Shown here: piece after piece, positions 23,656 to 35,322 of the stretch
How positions within the stretch are numbered: position 1 is the stretch's first letter
Layout: each line of letters starts with the position of its first letter
Assembly: GCA_963585895.1 (NCBI GenBank)
Contig: CAUZXS010002510.1
Coordinates: 83,501-147,500, forward strand
Length of the DNA: 64,000 nucleotides
Reading direction: 5' to 3'
Source of the DNA: Sepioteuthis lessoniana
Taxonomy: Eukaryota; Mollusca; Cephalopoda; Myopsida; Loliginidae
Notes under the pieces: model-generated
The model's database searches: none
Told to the model about the DNA's origin: nothing
Seen by the model: the letters and a program-made list of their open reading frames with translations, nothing else
Made by a program: the position numbers and the translations under genes

Positions 23656-23697
23656 GAGTGAATTTTTGGGACTTATAATTTAGACAACTTGTAGTGA

Positions 23698-23932
23698 TTG
23701 GTTTCTTTGTTTAATGGCATATCAACTCTTTTTAGGTTATTTAATGCCGAAGCCATTCTGCTAGAAGAACAGTAGCGGTACTATTTAACCCATAGCTGGG
23801 AGGATAAGGGGGTTCATACCTTTCCCAAGGGTATTTGCCCGAAAGTGAACGTAATAGCGCGACTGGTGTATGAACTCGCATACTATGATTCCACAGTCTA
23901 TCGCTTTAACCATTACACCACGAGGACACCCC
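23698..23932 (-). mobile_element. family B SINE, young, with target duplication
   Basis: Close to the B consensus throughout. Flanks 'acttgtagtga' at 23687-23697 and 23933-23943. Lies 45 bp after the G SINE. Confidence 0.9.
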
Positions 23933-24348
23933 ACTTGTAGTGAGTAATTGACTTATTTCATGACAATGACCATCTTCAATTTACAAATGCAATGCTGCAA
24001 ACAATTACCTATAAGTTCTCCTGCATACAGCAATTGCTACTAGACTATCACTTGTTTCTCTCCATGCAACACTGTCTGTCTGGCCAGCATATTCTGTCAC
24101 TTTATGCAACATTTCTTGTTGGTCCATTTGCAGTTCCAATAGTTTTTATCTATTGAAAAAAATCTTTGAATTCATCTAATCTTTTAAATGATAGAAGGCA
24201 TAATTTAGCTAAAAGATGTCATTAAGTTAAAAAAATCTTTAAAAAAAAAAAATCCCAATTTCTACAACAGCAATATAAAAACCAATGAAACTGTTAAATA
24301 ACACACACAATATATATTTACCTATCCCACCTCACAATTAGGATGCAA

Positions 24349-24590
24349 AACGGTTTATTTCTTTAAGCAGAGTTTAAGAGGTTTGAATTCAGAGTTTTCC
24401 TCCTTCTGGTTGCCATACCAAGGTTAAAGAGCCCAGTCTGCCCAACAATTTATTCATAGCTGGAAGGAGTATAGTTGGATTCACTCCTTTCCCAAGAGTA
24501 TGAATGCTATGGGTAATGTAAATAGCCTCGTTCAGGATTTGAACTTGGGTCTCCATGTACATTTCCTATGATGGTAACCATTGCCCATAC
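24349..24590 (-). mobile_element. family A SINE, diverged
   Basis: Minus-strand head 'gttaccatcataggaaatg', central domain and tail 'cttaaagaaataaacc'. Several substitutions from the young copies. Confidence 0.7.
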
Positions 24591-25285
24591 AAAGTATAAT
24601 TGAAGAGACTGAGGCTTTAAGTTTTTACCCCTTAACATTTAAATGAGGGTGTATGCACGGATGAATAGCTTACATAATAAAGAGATGATATCTTGGTGGG
24701 TCAGTGCCTATTTGAAAAAGAAAAAAAAAATGAAACCAGTTTTGAATGGAATGTTTTTAGGTAAATCAGTTACATTCACCAGACTCAGCTTCATACATCT
24801 TTTCCTTGTTTCCTAAACTGAAAATTCATCTCAAGAGTTGGATTTAAGGATTTTAAATTAAATACATTAAAATCATTTGACAATGTATCAAAAAGAGGAG
24901 TTCCAACCAATGACACTGCTTGCTGGAATAAGTGTATTAAGTGTTAAGGGGATTTTTGGAGGAAAATTAACATTTGATTGACTGTTTATTTTTATCTTTA
25001 CAAACACAGATTCAGTCATATTTTTTGCCAAGTGTTCCTGGTACTTCCTATTAAGCTTGAATTTCAACTTTACAAACTGGTCATTGGTTGATCTCAGTTT
25101 TTTTTTTTTTTGGCCTATGATAAAGAGTGCTCAATATTGGTGATAGAGTATATTTAGCACAAACAGAGTCTGTGGCACTGTTGATTGCCATTTTCTTGCC
25201 CAAATGACCATCAGAGTATGATTGCATAGTTGAGAAACTGACTGAGTACCATTGACAGTGTCTAAGCTAACTTACACATATATAT

Positions 25286-25537
25286 AAGTAGAGTTGGTGA
25301 CCTTTGTCGAGGTTGACTTGAAGTCATCCTTTTCAATAGCTACCAGACTGAGGTGTAGGGGAGGGTGCTACTCTTTTTCCTGGATTGCTTCATTTACTCT
25401 TGATTCATACCTTATAATGCTGAGTGTTAAGCAAGGAGGCATCAAGTACCATTTTTTGAGTCTTTGGTATGATTTGACCTGGGATTGAACCCTGATCTCC
25501 TGGGCCACTGGCTAACATTCTAACCATCATGCCGATG

Positions 25538-25540
<3 letters not shown>
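25286..25540 (-). mobile_element. family F SINE beside (AT)n
   Basis: Complete F copy on the minus strand ending at the head 'gcccatcggcatgatggtta', directly next to (AT)n at 25541-25609. Confidence 0.85.

Positions 25541-25609
<69 letters not shown>
25541..25609. repeat. (AT)n microsatellite, about 34 units
   Basis: Pure AT dinucleotides, directly after an F SINE head. Confidence 0.95.
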
Positions 25610-25613
<4 letters not shown>

Positions 25614-26285
25614 GATCATTTTGGCCTCCTCAGAATATTGTTATGATGAAGACGTGAATAAGTTGTTTGTTAACCAAAGGAAGATTACTTATAAGTAACT
25701 TTTCGTTAACTACCTTCATTTTTTTTTCTAAAATTTTTTAATGTTTAAGGTTGTAAACATCGTTTAAAATAGAGGAGACAAAGAAAAATTTACTGTTTGT
25801 AATACATTTAAATTGCCAATGCTAATGTTGCCTTTTCTATGTGATAAGTTAATGTCAGATAAAGTTTTATTTTTTTTTTTTTTGTAGACTTTAAAATTTT
25901 TTTGTGGAAAATCTCATTATGTAGATTAAAAAGAAAGTTAATCATTCTACAAATTTTAGCAGACATCACTGAATTCCTTCTAAAATGAAGGCGGGTAGGA
26001 ATCTTATTAAACTTTTTGCGCTTTTTACTTGAAACTAATCTTGAAAACCGTTACCTGTCCTTGTCATCTGACATTCTCCTAAGCACACTACCTTTTTTAT
26101 TTTCACTTGTCACTGACACACCCAACTGAGGAACTCCCATTTGGTGCCAATGTCTGTGCAGCAGTTGGCCTCTGTACACTTGGAATCTGGCAGACATGCC
26201 GATCACACACATTCCTTATTTCTAACCATTTCTGCTTCCTTTGTGACTTTTTACATTTTATGACTGGAATGTATTTCAACATAAG

Positions 26286-26321
<36 letters not shown>

Positions 26322-27098
26322 CTATACCTGATACACTATCTTTTTCATTCATATTTTATATAAGACATAACACTAAATTTTATACATTGTTAGCAATGAT
26401 TTCATATCAAGCAATATTACATTCTGGTGAATTACAAGTGTTATGAGAATGGTACATGGAAAACAGAAATTACAAAATGGAATCAAATTTATATCCCTGA
26501 ATAATAGATTTTAAGATATCTTTGAAGAAGTCTTTTTAAAAGGTTTATTATCATATACTAAAATTCTTAAAATTTCTAAGCTTTGTGGTGTCATAATAAG
26601 TGTAATAGAAACCTATTTTCATGTGTCACTTGTCTGTCTTGTAGACATTCAAAATTTCCCTTTTTAGATTTTAAATATTTTTAGATATTGTTAAATCATC
26701 TCTAAACATGGAGTAGTAAAAAGCATAGTAGAAGTTTATTTTCATGTTTAACATGAGCACTAATTTTTTAAAAAATATTTTATTGGTTTGAAAATGTGAT
26801 GGATATTTTCTCCTCTAAATGTTGACTAACTATTGACATTTTTTCAAAGACTTTTTTTTGCTTAGTCTCTTGTTCTGGATACTCCTAAAATCTGTAATGT
26901 AAATCTGATTTGGTTATTTCCATGGACCACTTGCTTGAAATACTTGTAATTCTTCAGAATGTTATATTATTCAATGATAAGAAAAGCATGAAACTATTAG
27001 CTGCAATATGTAATTTTAATTCTTATATTATACTTCCTGCATATGCTCTAACTCAGATATCAAGCACTTTCTCTTGATAATGCAACCTTCAAACACAC

Positions 27099-27138
<40 letters not shown>

Positions 27139-27354
27139 GTAGCCTTAATGGCATTCCACTGAAAGGAACACAAGAGGACTGCATGTTTTGGTTTTTGCAA
27201 ATAGTTTTACCCTTTAAATGGATTTGCATGAAAAGGACAAAATATTACTTATATTTGAATGTTTTCTTAATTCTACAAAGTAACTGGAATTCTGTGTATG
27301 TATGTGTATGTATATATACATATATATATATATGCACATACACACTCAAACTCA

Positions 27355-27410
<56 letters not shown>

Positions 27411-29163
27411 CCCAAAATGGCCCATTTACCAAAACTTTTCTCATTCCTTCTAATACTGGCATTGGAAAAAGAAGATCTAAAAAGTTTGGCTTTGGGCTAC
27501 CTTTACTGCACTTTTAACTGTGACTAGATTTGTTGTCTACAATGAAAGAACTTTATAGAAAAAAAAATCTTTATGAAATTGAAATGCCATTTTTGCATTT
27601 AAATGGCATTGAAACTTTGATATTTTATTTTTCATTATAAAAGTTTAAAAACAATGATTTTCTTTATTATTTATTCAAAATATCTTTCCAGTTTGTTCAT
27701 TATCAATATGAATTACAGCCAGACATCTTTTTGAATTTATTTTTGTTTTCAAAATTTGTTTTGTGTAAACTTTTTTTTCTCTACAGCTATGCGTGGCTAA
27801 CTATTGTAGCCTAAACATTTTTAATGAAAATTATATCTTCTAAATATTAAGTTAAAAAACATTTTGGAAATTGAAACTGAAATTATAATTATTTAAATTT
27901 TTTTTTGTAGCATTGGCTTTGTATTGTTTTTGAATAGACCAATTTCTAGGGAATTGGTTAAAGGATCTGATTCTATATGGGTGTGGGAATGATTATATAC
28001 AGATAGAATAAGGAGAAAATTGTAAAAATGGATTAGAAAAGATGTATATGGTTTAAATGTGATATTAATTATTAAAACAACTGATTATTTATTGGAGTAG
28101 AATTAAGGAAAATAACTAACAACACCTTAACTGTCCAAGTTGGTATAGGTGTTGTTATATGATATAGCAAGCTCCTACTCTATTTGCAAGTCTTATCTGA
28201 AGATATTTATTCAAAATACCTTTTAAAAAATTTTTTTTCAAATACCCCGCCCCCCCCAAAAAAAGAATGTAATGACAGTTTTAAATGATTTTGTTTATAG
28301 TTCAATATTTATTTACATCTTCAGTTTAGACTGGTCACATTAGTGTGAGATAACAAACAGTTAATTGATTGCTTATTGATATTTGAAAATTCACTTCAGT
28401 CTTTGAAAATATTCCCTATATTCAAGGTACCTGCCACATACAAATTAATTTGCTGGGGGGGTGAATTTGGTCTTCACTGTGTGTCAGGCTAAGATAAAGC
28501 AAAATGAATTATATAACCTATGATATTATTGAGAGTAGGATTTATCAAACAAATCAACTTTCATTTGCTCTAATTTTTTATGATAAGAGAAAAAAAAAAT
28601 GAAACCTTCACAATTATATTTTAGTAATTATTGAACCAGGTATACATAGTAAGTTTGGGACTTAGATCTAACCACTAATTTTACCAGGACTTCCTGACTT
28701 TGGCCTTTCTTTTAGACTAAAAAGCAAATTTCAATGTGTTAGGAATTGAAAAATCAGAAAGAAAATCATTATCTAGGGTCAGGAATTAATGCAAGCATTC
28801 CTGGCAGAATTGGGTTATTATGAATATAATGTAAATGCTCCATTTATGATTTTGCTATAGAAATGCGTTGAAAGTCATGAAGAGTCAGAAATTAATAAAA
28901 ACTTTTACAGAACAGGACGGATTGATGAAGGATGGATTATCTCTGGTGTTCAAATGGGGATAAAATCTTTACACTTTTGGTGGGTGTGGGATGTTGAGAC
29001 TCATGTGAGAGGGAATTAAAAACTTTGCTTACAAATGCACATTCTGTAACGATTCAATTTGGAAAAGAAAATTTAAAGGTTTCATTTAAGAAAGGCTTTT
29101 TAATTTCCGTGTTAAATATTGCTCTATTTTTGTGATATGTAACATGATCACCCAATTTTTCAG
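25610..29163. other. unique intron sequence upstream of the first FoxP exon listed
   Basis: Apart from (AT)n and an A run at 26290-26317 nothing is recognised. This is the longest dispersed-repeat-free part of the upstream intron. 26040-26270 is less AT-rich and holds an open frame without ATG; I cannot assign it. Confidence 0.45.
27105..27406. repeat. (AT)n microsatellites: 27105-27135, 27311-27332, 27358-27406
   Basis: Three AT arrays separated by unique sequence and an (ACAC)-rich bit at 27335-27345; the Ile-Tyr frame 27302-27517 is an artefact. Confidence 0.9.
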
Positions 29164-29239
29164 GAACTTGTCGTTGAAAAGTCCTAACATAACTCAGGAT
29201 CCATCATTATTTGGGGAAAATCTCAATGCAAGTCTCAGG
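29164..29239 (+). CDS. FoxP: FoxP forkhead transcription factor, third-last coding exon (internal)
   Basis: This 76-bp exon supplies the last base of a split codon and then 25 codons, from NLSLKSPNITQ to GENLNASLR. The acceptor is a T-run ending in cag at 29161-29163 and the donor is AGG|GTAAGT at 29239/29240, so the exon is phase 2 in and phase 0 out. Joined to the next exon it reads LNASLRAALGDNNLSLIAN, which aligns without gaps to the vertebrate FOXP2 segment LNASLQAALAESSLPLLSN just after the forkhead domain. The preceding SLKSPN also resembles vertebrate SLKGSPT. FoxP proteins are nuclear repressors that dimerise through a leucine zipper and bind DNA through the forkhead. This exon lies C-terminal to the forkhead, which must be encoded upstream; I could not find it between 1 and 29163. 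Identification rests on family knowledge, not a search. Confidence 0.85.
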
Positions 29240-29578
29240 GTAAGTCCAGTCTTGTATTACTTTCAAAACATCTACTCTATTTTGACATTTCATGACAATA
29301 AAATTGTTTATCTTTTTTCGCTTACTTGGGGAAAATCCTAATCTGACCAGCCCATCAATGTGTGGAACAAAATTTTCCTGGGGTATCCAAGAGTCAAATT
29401 ATTTAAATAAAGTTACCATAATCATTTTGAATATTTAATGAGCTATCAAATGACTGATTGAAAATCAATATTCCATAGGATCTCAATCCAACAAATTGAT
29501 TTCCTGATATTTGATAGTAAAAAAAAATAAGGTTAAGATTTTTCAATATTGATTTGTTTTAATGGGATTTTAACTCTT

Positions 29579-29816
29579 TGTTGTATAGTGGGTTGTACCA
29601 TGTGACTTCTGGTATTTCAGAAGTATAAAAGACACCGTGTTTCTGAAACACAGAGAAGCAGAGACAGAGAGCTCTGAAAGATCTCTGTCAGTAGTAGACC
29701 AACTTTGGGCGTAACATCAACAGCACAGGACTTTTATAATACTTGTCGGACTGTATCACTTCAGTTAATAAATAATTAACTATTTCAGTGTATCTCTTCC
29801 TTACCATGATAAAACA
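29579..29816 (+). mobile_element. solo LTR, 238 bp, with 5-bp target duplication
   Basis: The segment starts TGTTG and ends AAACA (TG...CA with tgtt/aaca inverted termini) and is flanked by ctctt at 29574-29578 and 29817-29821. It contains a TATA box TATAAAAG at 29624-29631 and a poly(A) signal AATAAA at 29767-29772, in the order expected of U3-R-U5. No internal gag-pol sequence or second LTR is present, so it is a solo LTR left by LTR-LTR recombination. It interrupts a D-type repeat: 'aactctttg' before it and 'ctctttgagggttat' after it rejoin into the usual D sequence. It lies in the intron between the first two FoxP exons listed and could supply a promoter or poly(A) site. The host superfamily (Gypsy, BEL or other) cannot be told from the LTR alone. 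Confidence 0.8.
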
Positions 29817-30126
29817 CTCTTTGAGGGTTATCTAATGCTGAAACTTCAATTCAAGTTTGAATATAGCATTCATGAAGTCAAAATGTAGTTAGTATATTTA
29901 TATGTTTGTAACAATAATGTGATTTCAACTAATCCTATCTAATACTAATAATTTGAAAACAATCATGTTTACAAATATTTCAAGCAATTACTTGATTTCA
30001 AGTAACTGATTATAATTTTCCTTTATAAACAATTATGGTTTCAAGTAACTATTCTTAATACAAACAATTCACACACCACAATATAGTATGAAGTATTCCT
30101 CTTGAATAGGAATAATTTTCAAACAC

Positions 30127-30222
30127 ATTTATTTGACCCATAGATGGGACCCTAACAGATCTATTTGACCCATAGATGGGACCCTAACAGATCTATTTGA
30201 CCCATAGATGGGACCCTAACAG
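30127..30222 (-). repeat. three 32-bp tandem copies inside the D repeat
   Basis: Units 30127-30158, 30159-30190 and 30191-30222; the last two are identical and the first differs at its third base. Each contains 'tttgacccatagatggg'. Confidence 0.9.
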
Positions 30223-30344
30223 ATACTACCATGCTGGATTAGAGTGGACCTGGGAATAACGGCAATGAACAGCTACTCCACTCATCTCAGAACTCCCTAA
30301 CTTGAGTCTCATAACCAGATGCAATTTAATGTCATAGCAATGAG

Positions 30345-31235
30345 TCTAAATCTTCCTTTCAATATAAAACTACACATTTCAAAAAGCCCTTAAAGAAGTA
30401 ATCTATATATGAAATAGGTATAAACAATGAATACATATTTGTTCTTACAAAACAACATATGTAGCTGATATGACACAAAGGAATGGATGCTCATATAAGG
30501 CTAGCACATGAAACTACCATTTCAGCTGCTGAATAGTGTTTTTTTTTTGTTTTTTTAATACACTTTTGCTGTGTACACCACACACAAGCGTTTTGTATGT
30601 CTATAATAAAATAGAAAAGAATAAGTTTAAGCCTAGTACAAATTTATTATGTGCTACTTAAATGAAAAACTTTACTAAATTTAACTTTTTGAGATTGCTT
30701 TTTCAAGAAAGCATTGGAATATTAGGTTCTACTGTGGACATCTTTTGACAAGGCTTTAAAAAGCTGCACTTGGGTTTGCAGGTCATATGCAGCCTTTAAG
30801 TTCCCTACCCACTAAACATGACAATCCAAATATGTAATTTTGAGAGCTTAACTACTTTCAGAAGCCATAAGCAGCGTGTTCTTAAACTTAGAGAATTCAA
30901 AATCTGGTTATTCAAATACTCTCAATACAAATTCCTAGCAACAAAAATGGGATAAGGAATATAATTTTTTTTTATATAATAATTTAAAGAGAATTTAACA
31001 AAAAATCATTGATGAATGTAAATCTTGAAGGCTGATCATTGTATCAGTAAGTGTCTTAGGAAATTGATATTATACCAAACTTTAAACACCAGCATTAGTT
31101 AAAGTTAATCAAACTGACAATTCAACTATGGATTCTGTAAGGCAAATATGCCCACACAGAATAGTCTGAAGAATCCATATTTGTTAAAATAGGTGCCTGT
31201 TCAAGAAGTAAATGTACACACAACATTGTGGACAG
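30345..31235. other. unique FoxP intron sequence
   Basis: No repeat or exon recognised between the D repeat and the next C/D copy. Confidence 0.5.
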
Positions 31236-31239
31236 TATT

Positions 31240-31590
31240 TATGTTGGGATTGGATTTGGTTTATCTAATGGCATAGCAACTCCTTATAGATCATTTAAGG
31301 CAGAAATTTGATTTATTTATACATGTTTGATTATAATCATAACTATACTATATTTTCAAGTATTCCTATCCAATACTAATAATTTTTAAATGGATCAATT
31401 TGACCAATAGATGATCCTAGACCTGAAACTAATAGCAATGAAGAAGTTCTTCACACTCCCGAAAGCTCCAAACCTGGAGCTTCATCACCAAATACAATTA
31501 GGGGTCATATATAGGAAACCCCTTTTATAAAAGGTACTTACTCAGCAGAAGATGCAGTCAGCAAAATTCCAAGCCATGCTAACCAATCAT
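31240..31590 (-). repeat. family C/D repeat, degenerate
   Basis: Tail 'aatggcatagcaac' at 31268 and a decayed body ('agcaatgaagaagttc', 'gatgcagtcagc'). Intron of FoxP. Confidence 0.6.
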
Positions 31591-31654
31591 GTCAGGATTG
31601 GGTCTGGCTCTGTTAACTTAATCATATTGTATACAATATTTACATTTCAGAATA

Positions 31655-32040
31655 TTGGCTGGTTGTTTCATAGCGTATCAACCCTTTTTGAGTTATTTAA
31701 CACCAAATTAAATTTCAAACAATTCAGTTTAGTATAAGTATAGTTTTTGCTTACAAACAGTTAAATGTCATAACAATTCTATTTCAAACAACTCAATTTA
31801 GCATAAGTACAGAGTTTAGTTCTATTTGACCCATAGAAAGGACCCTATCAGGTGCTACCACTCTGGGCCAGTGTGGACCTGGGAGTGATGGCAATGAAGG
31901 GGTATTCTGCATTCCCCAAAGCTCCAGCATTAGATTGTTTAATATCATATCCAGGACACTTTTTTTTAGGTGGGAGGGGAGGTCTTATTCTGCTGCAGAG
32001 AAGCAGTAGGTGTATTCTACAGCTCCAGCTGACTGGGCAA
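31655..32040 (-). repeat. family C repeat
   Basis: Tail near 31665-31705, about two internal 'aattcagtttag' units, full body ending 'cagctgactgggcaa'. It stops 91 bp before a FoxP exon acceptor. Confidence 0.8.
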
Positions 32041-32130
32041 GGAAATTCCAGAATAGACATCAACTGAATCCCATTTTCTGGTAAGAAATCTGCTTCTAAT
32101 TTTTAATGCTATACTTTTCTATTTTAACAG

Positions 32131-32264
32131 GCTGCATTGGGAGATAACAATTTATCCCTAATAGCCAATGGTCAGTTAACTTCTGGACCATTGGATGGCG
32201 TTGAGGATTTATCTATGAAGTCTCAAGCTAGCCACTTAGAAAATCTCAGTACAGAACCAATCAG
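32131..32264 (+). CDS. FoxP: FoxP, second-last coding exon
   Basis: A 134-bp exon of 44 codons plus two bases of a Ser codon. The acceptor is a pyrimidine-rich tract ending aacag at 32126-32130; the donor is CAG|GTAAGA at 32264/32265. It is phase 0 in and phase 2 out, matching both neighbouring exons. It encodes AALGDNNLSLIANGQLTSG, then DGVEDLSMKSQ and a tail ending STEPI. The first part matches the conserved FoxP C-terminal block; vertebrate FOXP2 has AALAESSLPLLSNPGLINN here. DLSMK has the form of the PxDLS-like motifs that some repressors use to bind CtBP, but the proline is absent, so that role is only a thought. Introns of 2891 bp upstream and 4512 bp downstream are packed with mobile elements; the exon itself is clean. 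Confidence 0.85.
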
Positions 32265-32335
32265 GTAAGAATTGGCAAAACTAAAACTTGTGATATTGAC
32301 CCATTGTAACCCAAATTTTTCATTTTCTGATTTAT

Positions 32336-32624
32336 CAAATTTACCAACCCCTCTACTCGGGCAGGATATGACACAAGGTCAATTTTTAAGCAGAGTTTAA
32401 CAGGTTTGAATTCAGAGTTTTCTTTCTCCTAGACTAGTTGCCTCACCAAGGCTTAAGAACCTAGTCTGCGCTACTATTTACCCATAGCTAGAGGGAGAAT
32501 AATTGGATTCATACCTTTCCCAAGGGTATTAGCGCTATGTGAAATGCAATCAGTCTCGTCCAGGATTTGAACTCTTGTCGCCGTGTCCATTTCCTACGAT
32601 AACCATTACACCATGGGCACCTTC
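32336..32624 (-). mobile_element. family A SINE in the last FoxP intron
   Basis: Full A structure, opposite to the gene. Target duplication 'cattttctgatttat' at 32321-32335 and 32629-32643. It starts only 71 bp after the donor of the second-last FoxP exon. Confidence 0.9.
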
Positions 32625-32751
32625 TTGACATTTTCTGATTTATAATGAAATTATTCAAAGGAAACACATAAAAATGTATAGTAAACTCACTGAAACATCC
32701 ATTCAACCATAATTAATCATTACTGTAGATATAAATTTTATTAATGCAAGT

Positions 32752-33003
32752 TAGTAAGTAAGTAAGTAAGCTGACCACAGTCAAGGGCGACCCAAAGGCT
32801 CCTTTTTCAATAGCTCCTACACTGAGGTGTAAGGGAGGGTACTACACCTTTCCTTGATTACTTTACTTACCTTTAATTCATACCTTATAATGCTGTGTAA
32901 AGCAAGGAGGCATCAAGTACCATTTTTTTTTTAGTCTTTGGTATAACTTGAACTGAGACTGAACTCCAGTCTCTCAGACCACTAGCAAACACTAACCATT
33001 ATG
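32752..33003 (-). mobile_element. family F SINE in the last FoxP intron
   Basis: Tail next to (taag)n at 32749-32770, body with 'ggcatcaagtaccatt', degraded head near 32990. Confidence 0.75.
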
Positions 33004-33084
33004 CAAGATGCAAGTATACATCAAATTACCCAAAATGTAAGTAATGACATTTTTATACTTATTTTAACAATTGTTAAAAATGAA

Positions 33085-33925
33085 GTTTGGTTTTGTTTGG
33101 TGGGTTTTATGGCATATCAACCTTTGTAGGTTATTTAACGCCAAATCCATGTTTATGTAAATAATCTGTTCTATTTAAAACAATTCAGTTTAGCATAAGT
33201 ACACAGTTTAATTGTCAAAAACATTTATTTCAAACTATTCAAGAAGTTATATGTAACAATTCAGTTAAGTGTAAATACAATTTTTATGTTGAAAAACAGT
33301 TCTATTTCAAATAATTCAGTTAAGCATAAGCACGCGGCTCAAACAATTCAGTTTAGCATAAGAATGCTGTTAGTTCTATTTAACCCATAGATAAGGCACT
33401 ATCAGGTGTTACCACTCTGGGCCAGAGTGGACCTGGGAGCAATGGTAATGAAACTATTTACCAACCCCTCCGCTCGGGCAGGATATGACACAAGGTCAGT
33501 TTTTAAGCGGAGATTAACAGGTTTGAATTCAGAGTTTTCCTTCTCCTAGACTAGTTGCCTAACCAAGGCTGAAGAACCTAGTCTGTCCTACTATTTACCC
33601 ATAGCTGGAGGGAGAATAATTGGATTCATACCTTTCCCAAGGGTATTAGTGCTATGTGAAATGCAATCAGTCTCGTCCAGGATTTGAACTCGTGTTGCCG
33701 TGTCCAATTCCTACGACGATAACGACTACACCACGGGCACCTCCCTTTCACCACGGGCACCTCCAATGGTAATGAAGGGGTACTCCGCATTCCCCAAAGC
33801 TCCAGCATTGCTGGAACCTCACCATCAGATTGTTTAGTGTCATATCTAGGACACACGTTAGTGGGGGGGTTACCCCTCTGCAGAGGTGCAGTCAGTGTAT
33901 TCTACAGCCCCAGCCGACTGGGCAA
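33085..33925 (-). repeat. family C repeat split by an A SINE
   Basis: Tail at 33100-33145, internal units 33160-33365, body interrupted at 33452 and resumed at 33764 after the A insertion; ends 'cagccgactgggcaa'. The 13-bp duplication of C sequence on either side proves the order of events. Confidence 0.85.
33453..33763 (-). mobile_element. family A SINE with duplicated head, nested in C
   Basis: Full A structure with target duplication 'caatggtaatgaa' at 33440-33452 and 33764-33776. The 5' terminal 14 bases ('ccacgggcacctcc' on +) occur twice, at 33731-33744 and 33751-33764, separated by 'ctttca', suggesting template jumping during reverse transcription. Confidence 0.9.
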
Positions 33926-34084
33926 TTAAAAATGAGGACATTGGGTTATAATGGGTTAAACTGACAGGTAAGTATTCATTATTTCATGCAGGTAAGAATT
34001 CAATCATAAAAATATGATTGGCTTCTCCTGTTTAGCATTTGATTTTATCTTAAGTCAATGTTCAATTTATCAGATGAGCAAAAT

Positions 34085-34580
34085 GGTTGGTTTTTATGGT
34101 ATATCAACCATTCTAGGTTATTTAACACCAAATCCATTTTCATACAAATAAGTTCTATTTCAAACAATTCAGTTTAGTATGAGTACACTGTTTAATTGTC
34201 AAAAACATTTCTATTTCAAACTATTTGGTTTGGTCAGTTTTAATTCTGCTAAGTAGAGATTTTCTTTACTCACAGTTAAATGTCAAAACAGTTCTATATT
34301 AAACAATTCAGTTTTGTGTAAGTAGAGTTTCAATGTCAAAAACAGTTTTATTTCAAACAATTCAGTTTAGCATAAGCACACAGTTTAAATGTAAGTACAG
34401 TTTAATTGTTGAAAGCATTCCTATTTAAAGCTATTCAATTTAGTCAAACAGTTTTAATTCAAACAATTCAGTTTAGCATAAGTATGGAGTCAGTTCTATT
34501 TAACCCATAGACAGGGCCCTATCAGGTGCTACCATTCCAGGCCAGAGTGGACCTGGGAGCAATGGCTCTGCATTCCCCAA
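34085..34580 (-). repeat. family C repeat, 5' part replaced by LINE
   Basis: Tail at 34088-34135, about five internal units (34140-34490), body up to 'gcattccccaaa', then unrelated sequence and the LINE tail from 34630. Confidence 0.75.
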
Positions 34581-34629
34581 ATTGTCAGTCTCTCTATCAA
34601 TTATACTTGAATCTGGATATCTTGTTGGT

Positions 34630-35311
34630 ATCATCATCATCATGTTGTGCCACAGGCACAGATATCCCTGACTCTCACTTGCCATTTCTCCCTATCATTC
34701 ATCGCCTCTGGCAGGTCTTCAAGGGCTACATCCCGTATCCTCACATAGCTGCTGTATGTATGTATGTATGTTCGAGCTGGTTGTCCTGCTTTTGCCCGAC
34801 CATATGTGGGGGTCCATAGGAGTACATCACTTATGAGCTTGTCCCTGCTTCTCCAGCAGTATCCTGCATGTCTAGTTCATCTAACTTGGATAGTTTTTGT
34901 GATGGGAGGCAAGTATAGTTGGTGCCTTGTGGGGTGTTGCCACCAGGACTTGTTCAATATTGCTCACAACATTCTTGTGTAATTGCTGTCTAGCTTCTTC
35001 TCCAGCCATTTTGTTAGCGTCCAAATAGTGCATCCATACAGCAGTATTGATACGACCGCTGCCTGGAAGAAACTGCGTTTCATTTTATCGGTCATGTCTG
35101 ATTTCCATATGATCGATAGCCTATCAATAGCTGTCCATACCTTCGTCAGCCATGTGTCGAAGACACTCAAAAACTGTACAAAATTTAATCTTCTTGCATG
35201 AGTTACCTTACTGTTCATGGATCTATTACTGATTCTAGAAACCATACCATTCCTGAACTTTTGATGACCATGAATAGAATCAATACCTACAAAAGATTTC
35301 ATTTTTTTTTT
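34630..35311 (-). mobile_element. 5'-truncated non-LTR retrotransposon (LINE) 3' end
   Basis: On the minus strand this encodes the C-terminal part of a LINE reverse transcriptase ORF. The open stretch 34964-35302 contains AAVVSILLYGCTIWTLTKWL and LEKKLDSNYTRML, a motif set widespread in animal LINE ORF2 proteins after the RT core. Beyond it the frame breaks, but 'LISDVLLWTPTYG' and 'AMNDREKWQ' are still recognisable in other frames. The 3' end is a (tca/atg)n tail at 34630-34641. It sits beside a C-type repeat cut at about 34580, in the last FoxP intron. The element is dead: truncated and frameshifted. It is the inverted partner of 36022-36427. Confidence 0.8.
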
Positions 35312-35322
35312 TTTTCAAAACA

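Larger units (their letters stand above)
29540..30345 (-). repeat. family D repeat split by the solo LTR
   Basis: Host sequence 'attgatttgttttaatggg...aactctt' resumes after the LTR as 'ctctttgagggttatctaatgc'; the body with 'gattagagtggacctggg' ends near 30340. Confidence 0.7.

Noticed and set aside
26107-26331. 74-codon frame ending in poly-Lys
   Set aside because: It starts at TTG and ends in a poly(A) run; no domain or splice support.
1-29163. FoxP forkhead, zinc-finger or leucine-zipper exons
   Set aside because: I looked for codings of NLSLHKCF, WFTR, FRRN and KGAVWTVDE on + and found none. Absence by eye is not proof; a TBLASTN would settle it.
31848-32067. opposed 71-codon frames at the same place
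   Set aside because: Both lie inside a family C body and recur in other copies (3429, 34526).
32149-32264. alternative donor or retained intron after the second-last exon
   Set aside because: The frame reaches a stop (TAA within gtaagaa) at once, and the phase fits only the 32264 donor with the 36777 acceptor.
34964-35302. 112-codon open frame on minus as a host gene
   Set aside because: It is a piece of LINE reverse transcriptase ending in a frameshift; a sister copy lies at 36022-36427.
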